Positions 39,277-53,046 of a stretch of DNA of 64,000 nucleotides are shown here, piece after piece. Numbering within the stretch: the stretch's first letter is position 1; every line of letters begins with the position of its first letter. The DNA lies in the NCBI GenBank assembly GCA_030141605.1, contig JAQGDQ010000109.1, forward strand, positions 342,001-406,000. Direction: 5' to 3'. A model generated the notes under the pieces. That model worked only from the letters and a program-made list of their open reading frames with translations, did no database searches and was not told the origin of the DNA. The DNA comes from Tubiluchus corallicola (lineage: Eukaryota > Priapulida > Priapulimorpha > Priapulimorphida > Tubiluchidae). A program made the translations under genes and the position numbers.

Positions 39277-42200
39277 CCACATATATGTAATATGTCTACA
39301 TAGGGGCTTTCCCAAATTTAAATAGGCAACAAAAGTACTTACAGAAAATCAACATTTTCCATGACTTATCAAAACGTGCAAAATTTGAAAATTCGTTTCA
39401 AAGCCATTTCTTTAACATATTATTGATTAGGGCAACCCAACTTCAAAATCCACCAAAATTAAGAAGGTCATCAATCAAATATTAACTGAACATCATTAAA
39501 GAAACACAACAGAAAATTAGTATTTTCAAAATTAACGTAGTTAGCCGGCTTACTCGCTATTGATTTTGTAATCATGGTATTAAAAGAGCTTCATAATCAA
39601 AATTAGCCGCTGAAATTTATATCAATCTAAAGCAAACTGGCTTGCGAAACTTAAGCTGGCTAAAATGATCTCTCTTAAAAAAGGAAGTTCAAGAGAGTTA
39701 TGATAATTTAGATGCCAACAAAATCTATTCAAAGTTGATGTTTCATTCCGTGTTTTTTTTGCTAAACGACACTACCCTGTGGGTGAAACACAGGATTATA
39801 AATAAGAAGGCCTGACCTAAAATACTATAATATTATGTATTTTGGAAACTCAGCCGTTTTAGTTAAATCAATTCTTGTATGAATAATGTTCAAAGAAGTC
39901 TGTTACATGAAGCCCCATAATAATAGCTTCTTGGGAAGCACTTATAGCAAGTCAAAATGCGAGATTATATTCTTAGTCTCACATATTGTATGGAGAGTGA
40001 CCATAAAGTGTTTGACGCAGTACTATATTATGCAAAAAAGAGACATTTCAAGCAAACAAAATAAACTTTTATGCTTCACACACCACATATCTGTACTAGG
40101 ATCATTAAAATGGGCTAAAAACAGTAAACAAATCCTTTGGCGAGTCATTATCCCTGAAAAAATGACCTTAATCACACACACAGAAAGCCCCACTGACTGT
40201 TTACGGGTCTTGTGACAGATTAACAGGGATTAAGTCTGAAATTGCACATGTTACAGACTTACAAAAAGCACTAGAAGAAATAGCGAATGTTTGATTGAGG
40301 GCAAGTCGGGCTGAAAGTGCCTTGCCATAATCCCCAACTGTCGTCATCAGCTGCAGCAAACCCTGTAAACAACAGCAAAAACTGTTAGCTACTAACAATT
40401 ATGCACAAGAAAAATGTAACAATTAGTATTTAACTAAACTTAAATACCAACTATACTAAAATTTTGATTACATACAATAATAAGCTTTTATCTATACTTT
40501 TTTAATTGCAAAGTAATTTTATCTGAACTTTAAAATCAATAAAATCAACTTTACATATTGTCAAAAAGACAATGCTTGTCTCACTTTGCTTTGTCTCAAT
40601 CAGTAAGACAATAATTAGAGCAAAAGGAAGAAAGATTAGGTCCAAGCAGAAAGGTTAAATGTATTTAGAAGCAAGATCTACATGATATTTCATTTTTAAA
40701 GGCCAGCCTATATTTACTTATTTGAAACAATTTCTTCAACAGTTGTTCTCGTTTTGTCCTCATCTTATTTTGAAAAACAAAAATCTCATTTCGCTGATTC
40801 TTAACGTACATAAACCAGCTGACAGTTCGGTGGCTCAGACAGACCGACGGATAGATAGACACAGAAATCTCAGACTTTGGCTCAGACATCTTTTAGATGA
40901 TTATTGGAAGCACCGTAATACTAATCTTTGTCTTCACTACCTATACAGTTTTGGAGGAAGTATGTTTTGAAGCCGGAAAATTACAAATTTTTAACGTTTT
41001 TTGGCTATTACTGGATAGTCGTGGTCACCATGACAACCAAATTGTTTACTGCACAACTAGAGCTCAGACCCCACCAGCTGTGCAAGTTTGATTGAAACTG
41101 GATCAACCGCAAATTGTGTGAGCAGACAGACCAACAAACAGATGCAAGGCTGAGAAGCTGCCTTATTCAACTAAGTTGGGCCGTCAAACAAATCATCTGT
41201 CAACAGACGATAGACAGGTTTCACATTTGCAGTGGCAACTGTCTGACTTTGCCAAGATTATAGAATATGCTAAGTTATAATATATCATACTAGTATCTGT
41301 CCCTTTTTGTTTCAATCATGCATTTACAGTAAGCATGCACTGTCAACAATCCATCACCATAACTCTGTAATTCACCAACAAATTGCCATTATTCTGTCAC
41401 AGCAATTTCATCCTTCGCAGGAAAACTATGATAAACAATAAGAAATTGCCAAGCCTGTCACCTAATAACTGTAGAAAATGCTTTTACCTGTGATTTATTT
41501 GTTAACAATTGGCTGCTCGACCTACCTTTCTTTCACTAACTGAGCTATCGCTTTCCAGAAGATTGCTCACAATGTCTGCAAAAATCTGCAAGAAAATCAT
41601 GGCTACCTACAGTAATTCACATTACAGTACTGCCACCAGCAGGTAAAAAGCTAATTCTTAATGAATTTTATAAACATGTAAACACATTACAGGGTGGCAC
41701 ATAAAAATGGAGCAATCTGCAGTTCAGTTCACCAAGCAAATTTATTATTGGAAAAATGGAACAACCATTGACACAATTCACACAAAGCAAAGAATTTTAA
41801 ATTATGTAGTTTTGGTGAAATCTGATGATACGTAGCAAATGTTATTACATCAATTCTCAATTACTTCATGTTAATGAAAACTAATTACGTTTTACCCACC
41901 CACACCATGTTAATACATTCACTGTCAATTGCCAATGTTCTAAACTGTTTTCTTCGTTAAACAAAAGAATCGCAGTTTCAATCACACAAAAACTGTAATG
42001 AGAAGTGGTTTGCTTACAATAAAAGTCTGTTGGAAATATGAAATTATTTTGCTAATCCTATCTGACTCTGCATCTTTGCAACTATCAAAAGCTGCAAAAT
42101 TAGAAGTTATCTGGTTTGAAAACGATTTTCACGCAAAAACTTAACCATCACTTGCTAATCATAACTATAATTAATTATTGCATTGAAAAATAATAACTGC

Positions 42201-43322
42201 GTACTGCAATTTACATCCTCCAAAATTTCAAACCGAACTTTATTTTATTGCTATTTCATTACATGGAAAATTAAGACGCAGGCCTACGTCTCTTTTTCGA
42301 AAATATGTGGGTGGCTTCACGGAACACCCAACTATTAAATGTCTCCCAAACATCTCTCGTGGGAATTTATTACTTGTGCGATTTTCACTAAAAACAGAAA
42401 AAATGAAACTGTCAATTAGTGAAAAGTTGACGCAGCAGGATAAACTCTAGTTAACTGCACACTGCACAGCAGTATGAGCGTGACATATCATCGTATTCAC
42501 AAATGAAAGGCACTTAGAAGTCTGTCCAAATAAATGAACAAACTCAGCGAAAGGATTCAATCCATGGGGAACTACTGATAACAAGGTAAAGCCAAGATAA
42601 CTAGGGACAAGTACGTCCGATTTTTAAAGGTTTCATAGCCTACAGAAAACTACATTCTGCCTTCAGCTGAGTCAAGCAAAGTTCGGCTCGACTGGCAATT
42701 TGTTAACATAAAGAAAGCACCAATGCCATCAGCAAATCTTAACTTGATAACCATGTGATGTGAAAGATTAACGGGAGAATTAAACGACCAATGTAGCAAA
42801 GTTGATCTTATTGGTAATAGAATGATTATCAGTGGGAACTATTAATCTCTCGAAACTTGCTTTGATCAGAGATTGAGATTAACGGAAGCGGGATCATGGA
42901 TCAAAACACTGATCTGTAACTGAATGATTAAAAGAAGTCAAAAGCAAATAACTTGGTTAGGCCTAAGCCTGGGAAGAGCACAGCCAATATGCTAAACAAG
43001 TCAAAAAGAAGCCAAGGCTGTGTGGTGTACTTAAAAACATGACTAAAATATTGGAGCAAACAAAATAGAAAATTAATACTCAAACACTCAGGTTTATAAA
43101 GTTACATATCAGGAAACTGTGCACGCCACGAATGGGTAAGAACACATTCACAGAAGACATGAAATTCGATTTGAATTATTGGTTTTCCAAGATAGCAAAA
43201 GCAAATACGATGACCGCGATGCAGGCGAGTCCATCTACGCAGGGAGTGAGAGTTAATTTTTGCTCTTATCGGGGCAATGCAATGAGTATAGTTCCACTAT
43301 ATATACATATATTGATATAGGA

Positions 43323-43364
<42 letters not shown>

Positions 43365-46300
43365 CTTGGCAAGTAAAGTTTGAAAGTGAAACTGACGACA
43401 TATTATCACTTTGCAGTTTACCACTCCATTTGATTGTTTCCATGAAGAATGAAGGCCTTCGGAAACCCAAAATTTTTTCCACATACCCAAAGAGGTCGTC
43501 GACTGTCGAAAATGTTGAGAATTCGCACAGAAGGGTTTCTGTTGCGACACAGCTTTGTTGAAAATGAAACTTTTGCGACACAGCTTAGCTGAAAAATGAA
43601 GTATCTCAATAGCAGCTGCTCAAAACTGCAGCTTAGAGAAGCGTCAGCAGACATCTTGGGACATATCTAAGGAGTTTACAGCGCACTGGCTTACTAACTA
43701 TCTATGAGACTCTTGGGAAAACTTGTCAAACTCAACATGGTTTATATTGATTACGCGGGCAGATGCCACCTTGATCATAGGTGCACCATGAGTTGGCTTT
43801 ACTGATTAAATAAAGTTCTGTCACACAAGAAAATATAGGATTGACCATAATGATTAAAACCAAGACGGGTGGTCAGATGGTAGTAACATTTTTTTGTTCA
43901 AAATTTGCTATGTTGCTTAGCACGTTACGAGATGTAATTCCAAAATCCAGTTGTGATATCTAGTGACTGCCACCCATCCGCTTGCCTTGAATTTGCCATT
44001 AAACAAAATCAATAACTTAGCACCATGAAAATTCTTAACAATAGCAGGATCTTGGCAATATATTAAGTTTTGACAGGCAATATTAACAATACAAGACAAA
44101 TCGCCACACCTGCCGTCAAAATCATTAAGGAATATGACACGCGTTGCACTCACTACATTTGCCTTGTATATATGCAAATTGGTTGAGATTAAAACACTGA
44201 GAACCGGCGGGTACAATGTAACAGCAACAACTAAGTGTTATATGAGCCAACAACGAAACTTCAACCATAACAGATTGGTGATTAAATCAACTATATCTAA
44301 CAAATCATTAAGTAACTGCTGATGTACCGCCATGCCACCTGTGTTACTACGAATACAATTCATCTTACTCCGTATAACTTAACAAACGCAGGTATAATAA
44401 ATGAATAATTAAGATTAAACTCTATCAGTAAAACATCATACTTATAAGACAAATTTAACACATCAACAAATCTGTTTAATGAATATCATGTTCCCACACA
44501 ATGCTGAAATTCTATTAGTAGATTACATTGCTTTTTCTCCACGATTCTAAAAACTCTCAGCAGTAAAGATTGCAGCATTATTGCCTTTGACTTGATTTGC
44601 TTTCCAGTCAATTTTTGTTTCCGAACCAATGTTCATAGGCTTCTTTTTCTCATTTTACGACATCAAACAATACACTGATTTTGGTCGCTTTGAGGGTAAT
44701 CAGGTTTGATAAAGATTTTCTAAAATTCAGCAGACACGTCCTTCGATCTGCGAGTGTTGTTCAAAACGAACGTCCGGTCACCTTTATTTGCGAATTGTAC
44801 TACCGTTGGCCTTGAATTGCACGTTTAACATCACTAGAGTCAGACAGTTTCCCGACCGGACTCAGTAAAATTGTCTGGCGCAAGTCCAATGACGTCAGAG
44901 AGAATTGCATTAGATTTCTCCTTTCTGTTTCTTTGCCTCCCGGATTTGTGTCGCTTTCGTGTGTTCACATATTTCTATTATTTAATGATAGGAACCAACC
45001 ACTGTAGTTAACACGTCCACTTCCTTCTGTAACCTAGAGTTTTCTGCCTCTAATTTGGCTTGATCGTTTTCAAGCTTGTTTAATTTATCGAGAAAAGAAG
45101 TCACACCTATAAAAGTCGCCTGCTTATTTATTTCTGTTACTGATGATTTAAATCACTCCTGCTTGCCAACAATATAGCTAAAACGATTATTAAAAGGCTG
45201 AGTAATTACTATAAAATGAGAAAATAAACAATCCAGTAAAGATGGCCTGGTCATTGTTCAGTGACTTCAAACAATCATCAATCCAGCAAATTCAGGACAA
45301 TTGGTGACTGAATCGATTAACAAGGGAGAACAGCAATACAGCAAAATCAGGCCTGATCAGTAATTGAATGATCCCTTTCAAACTCTAACGAGACATAAGG
45401 ACAACTATAAAACTCACTAAGGGTTAATGCAGACTGAGGAAGAATGAAAACCAACCATTTTAGTTTGCAGCAATCTCAAGCACTTTCGTTAACCATTTTT
45501 CCCGGAAAACCTTTTCTGACTTTAACACACTAAGAAGCTTTTTGCATTACTAGAAGCACTAAGTGTCAACAGTAATACCGATTTGAACTTCCTAATACCA
45601 TAATGCAGGGTAAGCAAAATATCACACCTGATAAAGAAAATGGTAAACAAAGAGTAACTATAATCAGGTAATGTTTTTTATCTGACATTTTTATAGTATC
45701 GACACAACCCCATAACAAGAGCTTGTTAATGTTAAACAATCCCTATCATCTTTTTAGCGTGCATCAATATAAAACTAATAGGTTCTAAAGTAATTCATTT
45801 GAACATACAGCTTGCTGGTTGTCATACGGTTGTTATAACAGGACTACTGACATTTGTTCTGCAAATACTAGGCTATAGTAAATCTGCAATATGCTGAATA
45901 GGCCCCGTCCCATAAGAAAACATGATCGACCAAATTTCACATAAACTTACAAAAATTCATAACTCTGTACCTGTGAATAAGGTAATGGTCCATCTCCATC
46001 GATGGAACCAAACCGATCCTGATAGGAGCAAATTTCTCCCAGTAATTGGACCAGAAGGTCACCCTCTGCTGCTGTGATGTTAGGTCTGGTCTCATTGTTT
46101 CTGGGAATAAGGTAACTAAGTTCAGAAAAAATCCTGGAAATATTAGTGCGTTGATAACCGAGTGCTAAACTCACCATCTGAAAAAGAAAATTATTCATTA
46201 TTGACCTTCTAATGTCAACGAAAAAGTCAAAGTAATTACGTTTAATGCATAATTCTGCATTGATATAGTATTTATCACAAATGAAGACACCATTAGTTTT

Positions 46301-49300
46301 TACTGTGTTAAATTCAAACACGATTTAGAATACAGATTATAGTTTTTGTCATATCAGATTAGAGAACAGTTATTTTTGATAACCAGGAAATATTTCCTTA
46401 ATAAAAATTAACCGCTATATCTTGAAACGTTACAGCTTTAATATTTATAAGGGATGCACAACGCAGCTACTTATATAAGAAGCTAACGGCACACGTTTGC
46501 ACTTTTAGTATCAGGAATGGGTACAAATGCCTATCATATCAAAGGGTTTAAGTATACTGTTGGTACTATTAGGGCTATCAGGGACCCTAAATACAGCAGA
46601 CAATGCGGTAAAAAAAACTTGCTGTTTCTAACAAAAAACCGTTCATAATTTTGGTTGTTCTAGGACCTCAGATAACCTAATATACATTTCTCCTGTTACA
46701 TACTATTTCCTAATTAGCTCGCCGTAAAGTGTAATAGAAATAAATCAAGTTATCAACATTTCATTTCACTTTTTCAACTTCAAAAATTATTGGAAACGAC
46801 ACTTTGAAAGACTGCCAATTTACGTAAATATAAACACTTGTAAGTAAAAAAAGCTAAATAAATACGCTAACGTAAAAATGCTATTGTAGGTAATGTTTAA
46901 TATGTAATACGTTTACGTCTACTAGATAGATAGATAGATATTTTATTTCTGAAAATCACATTTCCAACACGAAAATTACAAATTACACCCGATGGTTTTA
47001 TCAGCGGGCAGAGCTCAGGTAATGACTTCCAGATCATACTAACAATTTGACTCAACATAGCTGCACAGGTATACATACAGATATACAAATTTAGTTGTAA
47101 ACTCCATGAAACGAAAAAAATAGATAAACTATTACGTCTTGAAGTGCCAGTTTGATTTCTGTTACATATGCCATAATTACTACATTCATCAGAAACATAC
47201 AAGCCCCTGTTACTTAGACAAGAATCACGCACTACATAATTTCCTGAACAAGGCAGGGACATAGTAATTGCAAAGCAGCACGTAATTCATCAGGATACTA
47301 AGGTCACAATCAGAGAACTAATCACGGCCATTTACGATCAGGTTTCTTTTAATTGATAATTATTATTGTTCGTTATAGAAGCCATGGTGGATTATGTATC
47401 ATACTATATCCTTGGTATGCACATGCACTAAGGTTCGCATCTAAACGGCAATAAACGCCCAATAAAATGACTGCTAGAGCAAACTATAGTATATGCATAA
47501 CAACAATCAAGAACGTATAGCTATATCAATCAGACCTAAATAACTCAAACGGTGGCAGTAGGACAACAACAGGAGCATTACAAGAACCGCCAACGTGTCT
47601 AGCTAAACAGGAAATTAACAGACGAATGAAACCTAACTAGATAGTGGTAGACAAATCTTGAAGCCATCTAATGCACCTGATATCTCAATTAATTAGCCAT
47701 GTCGATCTCGAGTAAGTTCTTCTGCTCATTCTTGTCAGTAATCTCAATCAGTAATAGATAAGACACGTAACTCGCAAATGTGCTACTATTTTAATTTAAT
47801 CTAACAGAAGCATTAAAGAACTTCGTGCATCTTGTTCTCGCTATGAAGTAACTGTGCCAACTTGAGCAGAATTAATTGCTGTCATGAACTGCACTTAAAC
47901 AGTGGGTCAGCTGGCGTTGTACACTTAATTACTGTAATCTTCAGTAAACAATTAAAAATTTTCTTCCCCTTATGTAAAGACTAAAAACAAAGTAAGCCTA
48001 CAGTGTAATTGTGTTAATATGTGAGCATACAGTGTTAAAGTTAATTTGAATAACTGGCCTTTTCAAAATAACCGCTCATTATTGCGAACTAGAAATGATA
48101 TGTTTGCCTTTTTAAAAGCATCTGATTCCTAAAAACATTGATTTCTTTTCTAGTCTCTACGTCTAGACTTTCGGACAGCCGCGGCCTGAATAAAATTAAA
48201 AAAAGAAAATAAGATAAGGAACGACAAGAACAGACTCTTGTAGACGTGAAAAATTAATGCCCACTTTCATTAACTTCGTCACAGTTGAGCTTTTTAAGAA
48301 ACGCAAGTTCCATTGGAAATCGATATTCAAATTCGCAAGATCATTAAAAAGTTAATTATGATGACCAAAGATCAAGCTTCTGATATCCCTGAAACGACCA
48401 ATTTATAGTTAAAACCAATTTATAGTTAACTTAATTTGACTCGTTTAAACCACTCCAAGACGTTGTTTAACAAGCTTAAGAGTTCATTTCGTGTGTCCAA
48501 TACTCTTAAATACTGGCCGGTTTCCGATAACTTAGTTTATTCCTAGCACATGCAAGAAATCTCAAATTTCACCAATTAACCTTGTGCCATTGAATAGGTT
48601 TTAAATCCCAAAATGTTTGTATAGCGAAAGACAAGTTGGCAACAAACGATTCCTTTTTATGACATAAGTGACTCACACTAACAGCGCAAACAAAATCGTC
48701 AACAAACCAAAGAAAAGACATCAACTCTTGAATGGCGTCAGCAAGGCTACTTAAATATTCAGAATACATTAAACGCGGCGCTGAAATTGCTCAAGCTGAA
48801 TTACTCAACAATGACAATAACTATTGTGCGACGAAGCCATTTTACTGCACTGAATACAAAGCTCTAATGCATCTCACTTATTCTTGCAAGGAATTAAGGG
48901 CAGAAATAAATATAACAGTGCAAGTGCCTCAAGTGTACAGCGTCGATAAAATTATAAAGGCAACAATGTTAAAGATGAAAGCCATTAGGAATCATTTGCT
49001 GCTTTCAGGTTCAACATGCAAAAAGCAAATGCTAAATTATTGGACTAATAACTTACATAATCTTAATATATAGGCTTTAATTATGTTCCAGTACAGAAAT
49101 GATTCATCAAACAAAAAGCTAAGAGCAATCCTCAGAATAAAAGCAAAAAATCAAAATGAAAATTCTGTTCATAATTCGGATCGGCAAAAAATCGAGCAGA
49201 ATTGAAATGGCAGGATGAAAAAACTGGCTGCAATTCAAATTATAAACAGATAATTAGTAGAGCCGTTTTCACAGCATTATAAGCCCGCGAGCAAAGCAGT

Positions 49301-52300
49301 GCACTGGGACCCCTACATACACAACGACTCACAGGAATAAAATATGTAAATGGTTGATAAAATTAAACATAATGTATTAGTACTTCCAGCAAAATCAGTG
49401 GTAAACTTAAAAAATATGCTGTACAGCAAAGATTAATCAACAGAAATGTTTGAACAATATAACATGAGCCTTGAAAAACGCAAAAATTTCAACATATAAA
49501 TGATACTCAATTAGTAAACCATACAAGCGGAGATGGCACAGTAACAAATTACTATGAATTATTTATTATTTATTAATCAAGTGTTGAACACAAACATTTG
49601 CAAGATTTTTGTTTCTTGAGAATTGTTATATAATTGGCTTGAAGCCAATGGTCTTCAGATGTCACCTTCCATTCCATATACATAAGTGAAAACCAGCTCA
49701 ACATGGGCCCCTATCCTCGTGGGCGGGGGGGGGTGCGTTAAGATGGCTCTGATAATTGACTAGTAAGTGACTAGTTAGAAATTCAGTAATGTTTCACTAA
49801 ATATTTCCAGAACCGTGAAATTATCGTTACAAATTGCGCAAATTAAAGTTAGAATTAGAATTGGTTAAGAGTCACCGCTAGGTTTAAGAAGGCTACATTT
49901 TCTCAAGAAAGGGCAAAAACAACCATCGAATATTCGCTAAAGTCGTCATAACTTGAGCCAAACAACCAGCACCTAAAGTCCTGACGAGCACTAGACAACT
50001 ACTGATTCAAGAAATTGAATCGAATTCTTTTTGAAGTTTTTTATATACTCTTTAAATGATTTGAATGCTAAACTGTCAGAGTCCAGTATTCAACGTCAAA
50101 ACCTGCTAGGCTGCTTACTAACATTAAATAGCTGTGGTGAGACCAGAATCTATCTCAATAGCAAGGTTAATTTTCCAACAAGACCAGTAGAGGCGTCTTA
50201 ACCACATATGGACGTAGTATATGCTCCCTTGTCAAAAGAAATCGCCAAAGCAATATGGCAGGTGAAACCACCCAGGTTTCCTAGAGATCATCCATCCATT
50301 TATAAACAAGGCTTTAGGCAAATTACAAGAGCTTCAACTGAAACCTCAACCTACGTACACAACAATGGTTATTTCTTTTATTGCCGACCGGTTTCGAACA
50401 GTTACTGTTCATTTTCAAGACATTCAAAATAAAGAAATTTTACCAGAATGTAGAAACAACTTAGAAGTACAATTCAGTATGTAGTAGCCAAATATTGTTT
50501 GATATATAAACATAATTTAACAGTTTACCTTACAAACTACATATCTTCATCAGTATGAAACTATTTTATCATTCCAAAAATAAAACATAATGTTCTAACA
50601 GAATTGTCAATTTCAGAACTAGATATGTAGTGATATCTTCAATATGGTTCTGAAATTGACAATCTAGCCTACTGAATTCTACTTCTAAGTTTTTTCTACA
50701 TTTTGGCAAAATTTGTTTACTTTTAGGTGCCTTGAAAATAATCAGTAATAGCAACAAAATTCTATTTTTAAGAAGATATACTTATTTGCCAAATATGGAC
50801 ATTTTATTCTACAACCATTATTTGTCTTCTTACGCACACAATCTTTATGCATCTTAAGTGGTTTACCAAAGAAGCAGCAGTACCTTTTTAAGTTATTAAT
50901 ATGATGCAGTCATAGAATCGAACCTACAACCTGTTGCGTGGAAAGTGAGGATGCAACATCTGGATAAGCTGCATGAAAACTGATACGAACGTTCCTTTAT
51001 GCATACATAAGAAGTCATACAGATGTATAATATATATAACAGATAAACAAGTAAAATATTTAAGTCTACACACCGTTTGCTTAATATCCAGCAGTTTTTT
51101 GGACACACATGCGCTATAGCTTGGTTTGTCCCAGGACGGTTTACCTGTGAGCGAACTCAGACATCTACGTCGAAAAAGACCTGAAAATAATCAATCATTG
51201 TAAGTTAAAGCAATAAAAAACAACGCAAATAGTGCTGTGTAGGCCCACTCTCTTATTCGCAAGTGTCATTCATAATATTTTATGAGCTTTTGTGTCATCA
51301 TCAATACTCAAAAAGGAAAAAGATGATTTTTCAGATCATATTCTGATTTTTATCTGTGGTCTAATATGTTCATTTTACTCCTATAATTACCAAAATGTTT
51401 CTGACAATAATTAAAAATTAGCCTAGAAAAGTGATTTATGTGCAGTGAATGCAACTAGCGATGGCGTCACAACTGGCGAAATTTTCTAAAGACACAAATC
51501 TTCCACGTATGAGCGTTCTGCAAGTTTTCATGACAGAAAAATTGAAATATGACGCTGCTGTGTAACAGCGACAACTAAACACAAAAACTCGACAAATTTT
51601 AAATTTTGAGATTATCGTGATACAATCATATGAGCATATAATCAATTCTAGCTAAGACGCCTCTGAGAGTTTAGTGTCTCATCTGGACAAAATTATTCTA
51701 GATCTGGACAAAATTTCTGTCCTGCCGTAACCACGAACATCAATAGACTCAGTATTAACCAACAGGCTAGATACCGGCTTAACTGTGATGTGACGAACTG
51801 CATATAATAACAACAAGTCAGTTTAGAATCTGAGGTTTCTTATTTTGTTAATTGTTAAAAATGTGAAAACTATGCTAGTTCGTTCTTATATATATATATA
51901 TATATATATATGATACCCCATTTTCTACAATATGTGCAGAAAACAATATAAAACATTTTAAAGTACTGTTGCGTCACTCTGCCTATATTTTAAGAAAAAT
52001 GATTGAGTCCACAAATTTTATTGTAAATTATATATGCCACTAAACTGATGTGTAATTTTATAGTTGAGTATTTAGAAGATGGCATGATTTATTGATGTAG
52101 TAACCACTGGCTTTTTAATTGATGCTTTGTATGTTTAATTTCTGATTATACTTTTATATATTTTTTGTAATTTTTCGTAGCTTTTAACGGTGCATGACAT
52201 GTAGTATTTCTAGTTTTTAGTGTAAATCTTTAACTTTTATATGGCATTTTTATTTGCTGAAATAAACTTTAAATAGATGATAAATCATTCCCACGAAATA

Positions 52301-52460
52301 TTGCACTTCGAAGTAGGCAAACTAGAAATAATGAGAGTGGTGAAAATAACCCGATTATTTTAATCTGAACCAAAGTCAACAGTTATAATGAAGCAAAGAT
52401 TTTCAAGCAAGTTGTCAAAACAAAAATAATAACTCAATACTGCATCATGCACTAACACAA

Positions 52461-52541
<81 letters not shown>

Positions 52542-52981
52542 AACAGAGACAGAAACAGAGACAGGTACAGAGATAGAGGCAGAGACAGAGACAGGGATTT
52601 GATTTCATTTAAGTCTTCATTGCAAACTCTAGGTTCTTATATACAAAAATACATTTAGGACAAAAGTTACATACAACAGTTATAAATATTTACAATTTTG
52701 ACTTAGTTAGTGACACACAAAGTAAATGAATGAATAAACTACAAAAAATTACATTGGCAAGGCATTACCGAAAACAACAAAGAAGTGCTATCCATTTGTT
52801 TCTAATGGAGGAAGTAAAAAAAGGATCAAATTCATTTAAATGCTTACAAATGTCATTCTCACTAATAGCAACTCTATTACAAAGACTAAATACACCTAAA
52901 TACACACTTTCTAGTAATAACATCGAAGTATCTAATAATGAGATTTGTTTTCATGTTTGTCGTCAAGACAGAGACAAAGAG

Positions 52982-53046
<65 letters not shown>

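Larger units (their letters stand above)
38976..40262 (-). other. GPCR intron (1.3 kb)
   Basis: Contains an (AT)n array (39237–39273) and a low-complexity trinucleotide patch of atc/gtc units (39054–39165). The Asp-rich open frame there is an artefact of the repeat. Confidence 0.6.
46178..51073 (-). other. GPCR intron (4.9 kb)
   Basis: Contains a nested inverted-repeat element (50402–50750), a tRNA-like SINE head (50905–50975) and a possible LINE/SINE tail ending in GATA repeats (46921–46960). A G-run (cgtgggcgggggggggtgcg) lies near 49720–49737. A 113-codon plus-strand frame at 48732–49073 has no recognisable motif. Confidence 0.55.

Noticed and set aside
39054-39280. Asp-rich 77-codon minus frame
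   Set aside because: Produced by the atc/gtc and AT repeats; lies within a receptor intron.
46897-47262. 121-codon minus frame with MIWKSLPEL, possibly a LINE C-terminus
   Set aside because: Only one short phrase resembles LINE proteins and the rest does not align by eye. I kept only the ATCT-tail as a weak repeat.
48732-49073. 113-codon plus-strand frame beginning ATGGCGTCAGC
   Set aside because: A fair start context, but no motif, splice partner or promoter; treated as chance.
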